DNA from: Akkermansiaceae bacterium UBA5689
Lineage (GTDB): Bacteria; Verrucomicrobiota; Verrucomicrobiia; Verrucomicrobiales; Akkermansiaceae
Direction: 5' to 3'
NCBI GenBank assembly: GCA_002420305.1
Contig: DIHT01000152.1
Coordinates: forward strand, 28,871 to 85,030
Length of the DNA: 56,160 nt
Made by a program: the position numbers and the translations under genes. The notes below the pieces were generated by a model. The model ran no database searches, was not told where the DNA came from, and saw only the letters and a program-made list of their open reading frames with translations. This document shows positions 45,780 through 54,447 of this stretch, piece by piece (the first letter of the stretch is position 1; every line of letters begins with the position of its first letter).

Positions 45780-47264
45780 ATGCCTGCCTACTGGTTAGAA
45801 GCTACTGTCGTCATCCTCGGCCTCATTCTGCTCTTGATTGAGGCCTTTGGAAAATCAACCAGTCGGGAACTGGTCCGGAGGGTCTCGATTGGAGGTCTCG
45901 CCTTTACCCTTATTCCCCTCTATTTCGCAGTTGCTCCTCCTGCCGACAATGCTGAGTTAGCCCGGTTCTATATTTATGACAATTGGGCCGTTTTCTTCAA
46001 GCTTCTCGCCATCGTGGCCACGATTCTGGTCCTCCTCATGGCCTATGATTACCGCAAGGTCTTGAACCAGTTCACGGAAGAGCCTGGAACTGACCACGGC
46101 ACAGGTGAATTCTATGCTCTCCCGGTGTTTGCCTGTGCGGGCATGATGTGGATGGCCTCGGCCAGAGACCTTGTCTCTATTTTTGTCTCTCTCGAACTAG
46201 TCACCATCACTTTCTACATTCTGGTGGCCTACATGCGTCGCCAAGTCGGATCCCTTGAGGCCGGCGTGAAGTATTTAATCCTCGGGGCCCTGTCTACTGG
46301 CTTCCTTGTCTATGGAATGGCTTGGATCTACGGCGTAACCCATACCACAAATCTCGCCGAGATCGGGATTGCAATTTCCGACCCTGATTCGGCGCTCGCA
46401 GCCAATCCTTCGCCCCTGTTCTTTGGGCTTTCTTTAATGCTTCTATCCCTTGCCTTTAAGATTGGAGCAGCGCCCATGCACCTCTGGATTCCCGATGTTT
46501 ATCAGGGAGCGCCCACCCCGATCACTGCATTTCTCTCGGTTGGATCAAAGGCAGCCGGCTTCATCGTCGCCCTGCGTATCCTCGAGCCCTTCTTCAACTC
46601 AGAGATCACAAGAAGTCAGACGACACTTATTGTCCTCATCATGGCGGGACTTACTCTGCTGGTAGGTAATCTCGCCGCAATTGGGCAAACCAACTTCAAG
46701 CGTCTTCTCGCCTACTCCTCGATTGCCCATGCCGGATTTCTCCTTCTGGCCATAGCGGCGTGGCATCCTGGCGATGCTGGTTCTCTCAGCACACACCAGG
46801 TTGTCTCACTTTACCTCGCAACCTACCTTGTGATCACCTTGGGAGCCTTTTTTGTCCTCGTAGTCGTGCGCAATGCCGAGAACAGCGACGAAATCTCAGC
46901 TTTTGATGGACTCGGCCGACGGAACCCATCCCTTGCGGTCTGTGCCACGATCCTTCTCTCAGCTCTCGCAGGCCTTCCACTTACTGCGGGCTTCATTGGG
47001 AAATTCTTCGCTTTTCAACTGGCAATCAGCTCCGCTGCCGCCAACAAGGTTCTCTGGCTGGGTGTGGGCATCGGCTTCATCGGTGTCGCTGCCTCATTCT
47101 ATTATTATCTTAAAGTCGTCCGCGCCATCTACTGGCGGGAACCTGCTCATGAGGAAGAACTTCCAGTTCCCCGGATCAGTCGGGTTATCATCCTGAGCCT
47201 GACCGCACTTACTATCCTCCTCGGGTTCTGGCCAAATCCCATCCTCTGGCTCATAGGAGGCTAG
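45780..47264 (+). CDS. nuoN: NADH-quinone oxidoreductase subunit N
   Basis: Antiporter-like proton-pumping subunit (494 residues). Conserved blocks include FVSLELVTITFYILVAYMR (Glu), FKIGAAPMHLWIPDVYQGAPTPITAFLSVGSKAAGF (Lys and proximal loop), NFKRLLAYSSIAHAGFLLLAI and AGLPLTAGFIGKFFAF. It is the last gene of the operon. No clear terminator is visible in the 26 bases before the convergent HNH gene. Confidence 0.96.
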   Translation: MPAYWLEATVVILGLILLLIEAFGKSTSRELVRRVSIGGLAFTLIPLYFAVAPPADNAELARFYIYDNWAVFFKLLAIVATILVLLMAYDYRKVLNQFTEEPGTDHGTGEFYALPVFACAGMMWMASARDLVSIFVSLELVTITFYILVAYMRRQVGSLEAGVKYLILGALSTGFLVYGMAWIYGVTHTTNLAEIGIAISDPDSALAANPSPLFFGLSLMLLSLAFKIGAAPMHLWIPDVYQGAPTPITAFLSVGSKAAGFIVALRILEPFFNSEITRSQTTLIVLIMAGLTLLVGNLAAIGQTNFKRLLAYSSIAHAGFLLLAIAAWHPGDAGSLSTHQVVSLYLATYLVITLGAFFVLVVVRNAENSDEISAFDGLGRRNPSLAVCATILLSALAGLPLTAGFIGKFFAFQLAISSAAANKVLWLGVGIGFIGVAASFYYYLKVVRAIYWREPAHEEELPVPRISRVIILSLTALTILLGFWPNPILWLIGG

Positions 47265-47290
47265 CAGAGGGAAACGTTCTCATCGAACAC

Positions 47291-47938
47291 TCAGCCGCTA
47301 ACTTTCACTCTTTCCCGATCAGGCTGCAGAAACTGCGCCCAGCTCTCATCTTCGGAAAGTTCCGGACGCTTTCCAAATATCGGCCGCCAACGAGGAGCCT
47401 TTGGCTTCCGCAACAGGTTCATCCCCACTTCATAGGCCAACTTATTGGCTTTCCTGGTATTGCAGCGGATACAGGAAGTGACGATATTCTCCCACGTAGT
47501 TTTGCCGCCCTTATCCCGTGGTATAACATGATCAAGGTTGAGGTCACGCTCCGCAAACTTCTGGCCACAATACTGGCATACTAAATCGTCCCGGAGAAAC
47601 ACGTTTTGCCGGGTAAACTTCACCTCTTTCCGGGGTATTCTGTCGTAAAGTGCCAGCACAATAATCCTAGGGGCTCGGAACGCATGACGCACGGTCCTGA
47701 TTAACTCTCCAGCCAAATGCCCGGAGGAGTGCTCCGCCCACGAAATCAGGTCGTGAGTCTGATACTGGGCGTCCCCATCAGTTTGAACGATTTGAGCATG
47801 CCCGAGACAAACGAGCCTGATAGCCCGCTTCACTGAGCAGGTATGAATTGGCTGCCATAGACGGTTCAAAACGAGAACCGGGCAATCCAGCAACAATCTA
47901 TTAGCCTCTTGAGGCACTACAATAACGGAGCCTACCAT
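47291..47938 (-). CDS. HNH endonuclease family protein
   Basis: A 215-residue protein with a C-terminal HNH domain. The domain reads CQYCGQ...LNLDHVIPRDKGGKTTWENIVTSCIRCN, with two CxxC zinc pairs and the catalytic DH...N pattern. The N-terminal half (LLLDCPVLVLNRLWQPIHTCSVKRAIRLV) matches a conserved uncharacterised HNH family that is widespread in bacteria and may act in housekeeping, not defence. ATG at 47938 was chosen; the frame continues to 48112, overlapping aroC. Confidence 0.88.
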   Translation of the reverse strand: MVGSVIVVPQEANRLLLDCPVLVLNRLWQPIHTCSVKRAIRLVCLGHAQIVQTDGDAQYQTHDLISWAEHSSGHLAGELIRTVRHAFRAPRIIVLALYDRIPRKEVKFTRQNVFLRDDLVCQYCGQKFAERDLNLDHVIPRDKGGKTTWENIVTSCIRCNTRKANKLAYEVGMNLLRKPKAPRWRPIFGKRPELSEDESWAQFLQPDRERVKVSG

Positions 47939-48058
47939 GGGGTTTACCCCGAACAAGGGAAAGCGACCGATCACCCAATAACCCATCCCGGGACCCCATA
48001 CCCAATCATTCCGAAGCAGTGATTGCCTTGATAATCTAATACCCTTAAACTGCTCTCG

Positions 48059-49162
48059 ATGTCTAGTTTCCTCGGCCGTTGCTTTCATATCGCTACTTGG
48101 GGTGAATCCCATGGCGGTGGGGTAGGAGTCGTGATCGATGGATGCCCTCCACGGATTCCTCTAGCCGTAGAGCAGATCCAGCGTGAACTGAACCGACGAC
48201 GACCAGGTCAAAGTGAGATTGTGACCCCCCGGGATGAGGCTGATGAATGCGAAATCCTCTCAGGGGTCTTCGAGGGCGTAACCTTGGGCTCCCCCATCGC
48301 CATCCTGGTTCGGAATAAGGATGCCCGTCCAGCGGCCTATGAGGAGATGTCCACGAAATACCGGCCTTCCCATGCGGACTATACCTACGACGCAAAGTAT
48401 GGAGTTCGAAATTGGCAAGGTGGGGGCAGAGCCTCCGCACGCGAAACCATAGGGCGCGTTGCCGCAGCCGCAGTCGCCAGACAAGTCCTCAACGCCCTGG
48501 CTCCGGGAGTCGAAGTTCTCGCATGGGTTTCCTCTATTCAGGACTTGGAAGCCAATGTGGACCCTGAAGCCATCAGCGCTGAGCAGATTGAGGACAATAT
48601 CGTGCGAACTGGAGACCCCTCCAAAGTCGAAGAAATGATTTCCCTGATCAAGAAGGCCCGGAGCGAGGGGAACTCCCTCGGTGGAACAATCGAAGCCGTC
48701 GTTCGCGGTTGCCCGCCAGGCCTCGGAGAGCCCGTATTCGACAAGTTAGAGGCCGAACTCGCTAAAGCCATGATGAGCCTCCCTGCAACTAAGGGATTTG
48801 AGATCGGATCCGGGTTCAAGGGCACCTTACTCACGGGAAAGGAACATAACGATCACTTCTACATGGAGGACGGCCGTGTGAGGACTCAAACGAATCACTC
48901 CGGCGGTATTCAGGGAGGCATCTCGAACGGAGAGCCCATCTTGTTCAGGGTCGCCTTCAAACCAACAGCGACTATTATGACCGAACAGGCAACCGTCAGC
49001 AACACTGGCTCTGACACAGAACTGAAGGGTCGCGGGAGGCATGATCCCTGTGTTCTTCCCCGGGCCGTTCCCATGATCGAGGCCATGACCACTCTGGTCC
49101 TCTGTGATCACCTGCTCCGTCATAGAGCCCAATGCGGTGAAGTATCTGCTGCGCCTCAATAA
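48059..49162 (+). CDS. aroC: Chorismate synthase
   Basis: Last enzyme of the shikimate pathway, converting EPSP to chorismate with reduced FMN. The 367-residue protein shows the three family signatures: GESHGGGVGVVIDGCPPRIPL, GRASARETIGRVAAAAVARQ and RGRHDPCVLPRAVPMIEAM near the C-terminus. Length is normal. It diverges from the HNH gene and precedes a CvpA-like gene by 18 bases. Confidence 0.97.
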   Translation: MSSFLGRCFHIATWGESHGGGVGVVIDGCPPRIPLAVEQIQRELNRRRPGQSEIVTPRDEADECEILSGVFEGVTLGSPIAILVRNKDARPAAYEEMSTKYRPSHADYTYDAKYGVRNWQGGGRASARETIGRVAAAAVARQVLNALAPGVEVLAWVSSIQDLEANVDPEAISAEQIEDNIVRTGDPSKVEEMISLIKKARSEGNSLGGTIEAVVRGCPPGLGEPVFDKLEAELAKAMMSLPATKGFEIGSGFKGTLLTGKEHNDHFYMEDGRVRTQTNHSGGIQGGISNGEPILFRVAFKPTATIMTEQATVSNTGSDTELKGRGRHDPCVLPRAVPMIEAMTTLVLCDHLLRHRAQCGEVSAAPQ

Positions 49163-49180
49163 TTTCTTTTCTATTCAGAT

Positions 49181-50056
49181 ATGCTCGCGATCTCCTCCTC
49201 TGACCTCACGATTTATGGCGTCCTTGGGCTCATTATCATCGCGTTCATTATTATCGGCCTGCTTAAGGGATTTGTTCGCATGACCTTTGGCCTCATTGCT
49301 CTCTCTGCGGGAGCTTGGGCTGGGCTCTGGGGCTTCCAGAACGTTTCATCATGGGAACATTTCCCCATTGACGATCCTGACCAATGGGTGGATATCGCGG
49401 CAGGTCTCATTATTGGGTTTGCCGCCTTCTTTGTCGCCCGTGCCCTGTTCGGAATCATACTGACGCCCTCGAAGCCAAAAGAGGGCATAAAAAGAAAATT
49501 CACCCCAAGCGGAGGCATCCTCGGCTTTGTCATGGGGGTTACCTGCACGTGGTGCTGCCTTTCTGGAATTCGCTATGCAGGCACCCTCTATGAACTGGAG
49601 TGGGTGAGGGTAGCTCTCTCAAGCAAGGAGTGGCTAAATGCCTCAGGCACTGAAGATCGCCTCGCTAAGCAGCCCGCTCAACCTGCTCTCTCGAAACTGA
49701 AGCGGCAACTAGATGCCAGCCTCGCTGGACAGCTTCATCAGAAAATTGATCTTATCAACAGCCGGGCCCGCGCAAATCTCTCCAAGCTCACCCTTCTTGT
49801 GGACAACGAGAGAGTGTGGACCCGTGCGAACTTAAAGGCGGATGTCCGGGCAGCAGCTAAGCAGGCTCAGATTAATTATCTCCTCACAGAGCAAAAGGCT
49901 CAGTTGAAAGCCCTCTACAGTCAGGGACAAACTGCCCAGCTGCTCCATTCTGACTCGATCAAGGAGGTCTGCGCCAAGGAAAATGCTCGTTCCAAGTTGG
50001 CCGACCTTGATATCGAAGCCGCTATTGGTTTGTTACCGAGTCAGGGAAATAATTAA
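49181..50056 (+). CDS. CvpA family membrane protein
   Basis: A 291-residue protein with a CvpA-like N-terminal membrane domain. Membrane segments are at about residues 8-30, 33-52, 65-90 and 110-130. The C-terminal 150 residues are soluble, helical, rich in Lys, Ala, Gln and Leu, and without a known domain. CvpA proteins are linked to colicin V export and to membrane homeostasis. The long soluble tail is specific to this protein. Family assignment rests on the pattern YGVLGLIIIAFIIIGLLKGF. Confidence 0.75.
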   Translation: MLAISSSDLTIYGVLGLIIIAFIIIGLLKGFVRMTFGLIALSAGAWAGLWGFQNVSSWEHFPIDDPDQWVDIAAGLIIGFAAFFVARALFGIILTPSKPKEGIKRKFTPSGGILGFVMGVTCTWCCLSGIRYAGTLYELEWVRVALSSKEWLNASGTEDRLAKQPAQPALSKLKRQLDASLAGQLHQKIDLINSRARANLSKLTLLVDNERVWTRANLKADVRAAAKQAQINYLLTEQKAQLKALYSQGQTAQLLHSDSIKEVCAKENARSKLADLDIEAAIGLLPSQGNN

Positions 50057-50211
50057 AGCCTGAGCTTCGCGGCAGACCACCGTGCTGTCCGACAAGGTTC
50101 TTCCTTGATTGGGCCATTGGATCCCCAGCCTGGTTCCCGCCCTTGCACTTATCTCCCTCGAGCCTCACACTTAGGCCTTACCACACCAACGTTGCCTTCT
50201 CTTTCCTGTCG

Positions 50212-51675
50212 ATGCACAAGGACTATATCGCTACTATCGGGCTCGAAGTCCACTGCCAGGTCAACACCAGGAGCAAGATGTTCTGTTCATGCAGAACCAG
50301 CTTTGGAGAGGAGCCCAATAGCAATGTCTGCCCAACCTGCATGGGCCTGCCGGGCGCTCTTCCAGTTCTCAATAAGGCCGCGATTGAGCAGACCATTCTA
50401 GCCGGACTTCTTCTCAATTGCACGACCCCCGAAATATCCAAGTGGGATAGAAAAAATTATTTCTATCCCGACATGCCTAAGAACTACCAGATCTCACAAT
50501 TTGATCTGCCTCTTTGTCTTGGAGGCTCCGTCCCACTACCGGACCACAGCTATCCTAAGGATTATCAGCAGAACATTGCTGATCCGGGAAAGAAAATAGG
50601 ACTAACCCGTATCCATCTCGAAGAGGACGTCGCCAAATCCACTCACTTGGCGAATTCCAGCGTAATCGATTTCAATCGTGCGGGCACTCCTCTCATGGAA
50701 ATTGTCTCTGAACCCGAAATCGAAACACCGGAAGAGGCCTTCGCCTACCTCAAGACTCTTCAGCAAATCCTCATTTATGGAGAAATCTCGGATGCTGATA
50801 TGGAAAAGGGGCAACTGCGCTGTGATGTTAATGTGTCCGTTCGTAAAAGAGGCACCGATAAGCTGGGCACCAAGATCGAACTCAAGAACATGAACTCCAT
50901 TTCTGCCGTGCGGCGCGCTCTTCACCACGAAATTGAGCGTCAGATCAGAGTCCTCGAGGAGGGCGGATCGCACGCACAAGCGACCTGGCGATGGAATGAT
51001 GATGCGGGTGTCACCGAGTTCATGCGAGGCAAGGAGGACGCCCACGACTATCGATATTTTCCTGATCCCGATCTCCTTCCAATCCGGACGGGAGAAATCG
51101 TTGAACGAATGCGAGCTCATGTTCCCGAGCTTCCTGCGGCCAAGTCGGCACGTTTTGAAAGGGATTTTGAGGTGACGAGTTATGATGCCTATGTTCTTTC
51201 CTCTGATCGCTCACTTGCAGACTACTTCGAAAGCGCTGCGGAAGCATCGCAGGCGCCTCCCAAGAAAATCGCCAATTGGGTAATCAACACTCTTCTCCGG
51301 CATCTCAATGAAGACAACCTCTCTCCCGGAGCCTCTCCCCTCTCTGCTGAGAAACTGGCCAGCACGGTAGACCTCATCGAGGAAGGAACGATTTCCAACA
51401 ATCAGGCTCGCGAGGTTTTCAATTCACTCTGGGCAAATCCCTCCCGGAACCCTGCAGAGGTTGCCAAGGATCTCGGATTTGAACCCGCTGACACTGGAGC
51501 GGTCGACGCCCTCATCGACGAAGCCATCGCGGCCAACCCAGACAAGGTATCTGAGATTCAAGGCGGCAACGAAAAACTCGTCAACTGGCTCACGGGGCAA
51601 GTCATGAAGGCTTCAAAGGGCAAGGCCAACCCGAAGCAGGTCACGGACTCGATCCGGGTAAAGCTCCTCCACTAG
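50212..51675 (+). CDS. gatB: Aspartyl/glutamyl-tRNA amidotransferase subunit B
   Basis: Subunit of GatCAB that converts misacylated Glu-tRNA(Gln) or Asp-tRNA(Asn) to the amide. The 487-residue protein begins ATIGLEVHCQVNTRSKMFCSC, followed by NVCPTCMGLPGALPVLN, RKNYFYPDMPKNYQISQFDLP and RCDVNVSVR. A C-terminal YqeY-like tail ends the protein. ATG at 50212 fits the family start; the frame is open to 50143. gatA and gatC are elsewhere. The gap after the cvpA-like gene is 155 bases. Confidence 0.96.
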   Translation: MHKDYIATIGLEVHCQVNTRSKMFCSCRTSFGEEPNSNVCPTCMGLPGALPVLNKAAIEQTILAGLLLNCTTPEISKWDRKNYFYPDMPKNYQISQFDLPLCLGGSVPLPDHSYPKDYQQNIADPGKKIGLTRIHLEEDVAKSTHLANSSVIDFNRAGTPLMEIVSEPEIETPEEAFAYLKTLQQILIYGEISDADMEKGQLRCDVNVSVRKRGTDKLGTKIELKNMNSISAVRRALHHEIERQIRVLEEGGSHAQATWRWNDDAGVTEFMRGKEDAHDYRYFPDPDLLPIRTGEIVERMRAHVPELPAAKSARFERDFEVTSYDAYVLSSDRSLADYFESAAEASQAPPKKIANWVINTLLRHLNEDNLSPGASPLSAEKLASTVDLIEEGTISNNQAREVFNSLWANPSRNPAEVAKDLGFEPADTGAVDALIDEAIAANPDKVSEIQGGNEKLVNWLTGQVMKASKGKANPKQVTDSIRVKLLH

Positions 51676-51709
51676 GACCCTCCCCGGTTGCTCAAAAACT
51701 TCTCGCCTC

Positions 51710-52456
51710 ATGACCCCTCCCCTCCTTCAGGCTCGCTCCCTGACTAAGCGCTTTGGAGACATCGTTGCAGTCGACGGCCTTGACCTGGATGTCCAAGCCG
51801 GTGAAGTCCTCGGTCTTCTAGGGGTCAACGGTGCCGGGAAGACCACTGTCATGAACATGATTCTCGGTCTGACCATTCCCAACGAGGGAAGCATCGAAGT
51901 CTTCGGGAAGGACCTCCAGAAGCACCGGATCGAGATTCTAAAGCGCACTAATTTCTGCACGACTTACGCCAACCTCCCCTCGAATCTCAAGGTCTGGCAG
52001 AACCTTCGGGTCTTCGCTGGGCTCTATGGAGTAAAAAATCCGGGAGAGAAGATCGAAGAGCTTCTCGAGATGCTTGGCATCGACCACCTTCGCAACAGCA
52101 TTACGGGGCGCCTTTCTGCAGGGGAGAGTACCCGGGTGAATCTCGCCAAGGCCTTGCTCAACGATCCAGAACTCCTCCTGCTCGACGAACCCACCGCTTC
52201 TCTCGACCCTGATATTGCTGACAAGGTGCGCAAACTCGTTCGCCGCCTTCAGAAGGAACGCTCTCCGGCCATTCTCTATACCTCACATAACATGCGAGAC
52301 ATCGAGGAAGTCTGCGACCGCGTCCTCTTTCTTCACCAAGGTAGGATCCTTGCCTCCGGAACGGCGGGAGAGATCAAGTCCCGGTTTGAAGGCAAAGATC
52401 TCGATGATGTGTTCATCAAGGTCGCCCGGAATGAAGTCGAATCGCTACGGCAGTAA
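51710..52456 (+). CDS. ABC transporter ATP-binding protein, no partner permease in window
   Basis: A 248-residue ATPase. Walker A is GVNGAGKTT; the signature is LSAGESTR (not the usual LSGGQ); Walker B is LLLLDEPTASLD; the switch is YTSHNM. It resembles ABC-2-type export ATPases (CcmA/DrrA type), with a short C-terminal extension. No permease follows: the next gene is convergent. It may pair with a permease elsewhere. It starts 34 bases after gatB. Confidence 0.9.
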   Translation: MTPPLLQARSLTKRFGDIVAVDGLDLDVQAGEVLGLLGVNGAGKTTVMNMILGLTIPNEGSIEVFGKDLQKHRIEILKRTNFCTTYANLPSNLKVWQNLRVFAGLYGVKNPGEKIEELLEMLGIDHLRNSITGRLSAGESTRVNLAKALLNDPELLLLDEPTASLDPDIADKVRKLVRRLQKERSPAILYTSHNMRDIEEVCDRVLFLHQGRILASGTAGEIKSRFEGKDLDDVFIKVARNEVESLRQ

Positions 52457-52504
52457 TATTAGGATCTTGTTCGGCAGAGTCGCTGTCGAAAAAGGTGGGA
52501 ATAC

Positions 52505-53692
52505 CTAACGTAACTCCACTCGAACCCGGCCAAAACGCACCGTGTCTGCATGCTCAATAGCTTCGTCCACGACGACAACCCGTTCCCAGATCGAATCGAC
52601 CGGAAAAACACTTTCAGCCCCCGCCGGCGCCCAGCCAGATTCTAGAGTAGAGGAAAACTCGGGATAATAGGAGAGGCGCGGTGCCCCCTCTGCTCTCCGG
52701 CGTAGATATTCGATAACCAGTCTCGGTTGTGCGGTGGACTCATCAAGACGAACTGACGGCAGCCCTCTCTCCCCTGATTCAGGGGTGAGAACCCGATAAT
52801 CGGATTCAGCCGGCGAAAGGTTAAACGCGTATTCCAAAAGTAAAGGAATTCCATCTCCATCGCTATCTCCGGTATAACGGGTAGCCTCGGGGACTGGGTC
52901 GGAAGAGCTCGCCCCCACCAGCTCATGAGGTTCGAAATAGGTCGCCTTCCACTCAGCGTAAGTACCAACCGCATAGTAAAAACTCTGAAGCTGACTTGCA
53001 ACCAACCGGGTGCCAGCCGGAGGATCTCCCCCATCATTAGCGAGGAACCCTGTAGCTTTGTAAGCTACTCGATACACCCCAGGATCGCTGAACCCTTGAT
53101 TTGTATGGGAATGGCCTGAAGAAAAATAGTAAACATCGTCCTCCGAGATTCCGTCAGCGGTCGAAATCCATACCTTGGTGATTCCCCCCGTCTGATTACT
53201 CCACATTGAGTAATGACCCGCACCCAGCCCGGAATAGCCGACATTTTCGACCGAAATACCAACGAAGGGAGCAGAAAACCCCAGCCTTGCATCATCGTTG
53301 TAGTAGGTCGCAAAGGCCCCCTCTGACCGCCACCCCGGCCAGATCAAAGGAGTGAAATTTTGCGGAATGATCCAGACATCTTCATTCCCAGCAACCCCCA
53401 GAAAATTCCATTGCTCGCTCGATGGCCGAGTCGCCCTGCCTCCCTCTTGGGGAAACGGCCTGTCGAACACCACCATGACAGTTTCATCAGGATCGAGGTC
53501 ATCATCTCCATCATTACCGTGTATGACAATCTCCCATTCTTCATTTCCCTGATAGCGAAAAGCATGGTCAACGTGAATTCGCTTCAGGAGCGTCCCAGCT
53601 TGCACCCCATGAATCAGGAGGGCCGTAATGATTACCAGCCAGCTCTGCCTACCAAATTTTTTTCCTCTGATGGAATTCCAATGACTATTCAT
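52505..53692 (-). CDS. Choice-of-anchor M surface protein with Asp-rich LLEYA domain
   Basis: A 395-residue exported protein with a signal peptide (about residues 1-32). The choice-of-anchor M pattern is visible: EDVWIIPQ, FVGISVENV, AGHYSMWSNQTGG, GHSHTNQGFSDPGVYRVAY and SFYYAVG. A DSDGDGIPLLLEYAFNLSP segment (residues 277-295) is an Asp-rich module common in Verrucomicrobia. No PEP-CTERM tail is present; the sequence ends RVRVELR. The ATG at 53692 lies 3 bases after the pseudopilin stop, so the genes are coupled. In Actinobacteria, choice-of-anchor M proteins accompany metal ABC transporters. Confidence 0.8.
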   Translation of the reverse strand: MNSHWNSIRGKKFGRQSWLVIITALLIHGVQAGTLLKRIHVDHAFRYQGNEEWEIVIHGNDGDDDLDPDETVMVVFDRPFPQEGGRATRPSSEQWNFLGVAGNEDVWIIPQNFTPLIWPGWRSEGAFATYYNDDARLGFSAPFVGISVENVGYSGLGAGHYSMWSNQTGGITKVWISTADGISEDDVYYFSSGHSHTNQGFSDPGVYRVAYKATGFLANDGGDPPAGTRLVASQLQSFYYAVGTYAEWKATYFEPHELVGASSSDPVPEATRYTGDSDGDGIPLLLEYAFNLSPAESDYRVLTPESGERGLPSVRLDESTAQPRLVIEYLRRRAEGAPRLSYYPEFSSTLESGWAPAGAESVFPVDSIWERVVVVDEAIEHADTVRFGRVRVELR

Positions 53693-53695
53693 CAC

Positions 53696-54406
53696 TTACG
53701 CGTCCTCTCTCAAATGCGGAGGCTCTGCAAAGTTTTCCCCGGACTCGACACGCTGCTTTACGTCGCTGGCCTTCCACGTCTCGACGTGCCCGTCTATAAA
53801 AAGATAATTCGCAGATCCCCTGGAGTGGTCATTATCTGGCCGGCCGGTGCGATGCCGGTCTGGCTGGATATCCCTCAGGACGTTCTCCCAGCTTCTCGTC
53901 CAGCCCCGCGAGTGTGTGTGGTCCATTGTAGCTTCTACCGTCTGCTCCTCAGAGACAATGAATGCCATTAAGGTGCGTGCGGGCTCATCGATGCACTGCA
54001 TGTTATTGCATGGAGCACTCAACTCCTCGCCGAACGGCCCAATTTCGGGCACAAAGATGTAGCTGTTGAGAATATAACTCGTCCCTCCCCGCTCCCTTCG
54101 CTCCTCCTTGTGCGGATCTGCCGGGCAAAGACGTAAGTCATCATAGTGAGCACCCATTTCATCTTCCAGCGCGGCAATCCAAGCCTTATTCACCGCTACT
54201 GTATGAGTCGTTTCTGGGAACAACCCGTTGTTGTTTAGCGCATGTGCGGTCAAAGCCACACCAATCTGACGCATATTGTTGGCACAATGAACCTGTTTCG
54301 CTCGGGCAAGACCTGCAAAAACAGCACTTGCCCCAAGAGTGGCGAGAACAGCAATGATAGCTACGGCTACCAGCACCTCTACCATCGTGAAGCCACGCGT
54401 CCTCAT
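53696..54406 (-). CDS. Pseudopilin-like protein with prepilin N-terminal motif
   Basis: A 236-residue protein with a type IV prepilin leader RGFTMVEVLVAVAIIAVLA: cleavage would be after Gly5 and the Glu at +5 is present. A short helix and a soluble domain follow. NNMRQIGVALTAHALNNNG and the C-terminal HSRGSANYLFIDGHVE place it near the HX9DG pseudopilin family of PVC bacteria, with one extra residue between the His and DG. It lies between two choice-of-anchor M genes, separated by 41 and 3 bases, suggesting an assembled surface structure or secretion link. Confidence 0.85.
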   Translation of the reverse strand: MRTRGFTMVEVLVAVAIIAVLATLGASAVFAGLARAKQVHCANNMRQIGVALTAHALNNNGLFPETTHTVAVNKAWIAALEDEMGAHYDDLRLCPADPHKEERRERGGTSYILNSYIFVPEIGPFGEELSAPCNNMQCIDEPARTLMAFIVSEEQTVEATMDHTHSRGWTRSWENVLRDIQPDRHRTGRPDNDHSRGSANYLFIDGHVETWKASDVKQRVESGENFAEPPHLREDA

Positions 54407-54447
54407 ATTGCCCTGTAGTTCACGGGCCTCCTTCAGGACACCTCGCT

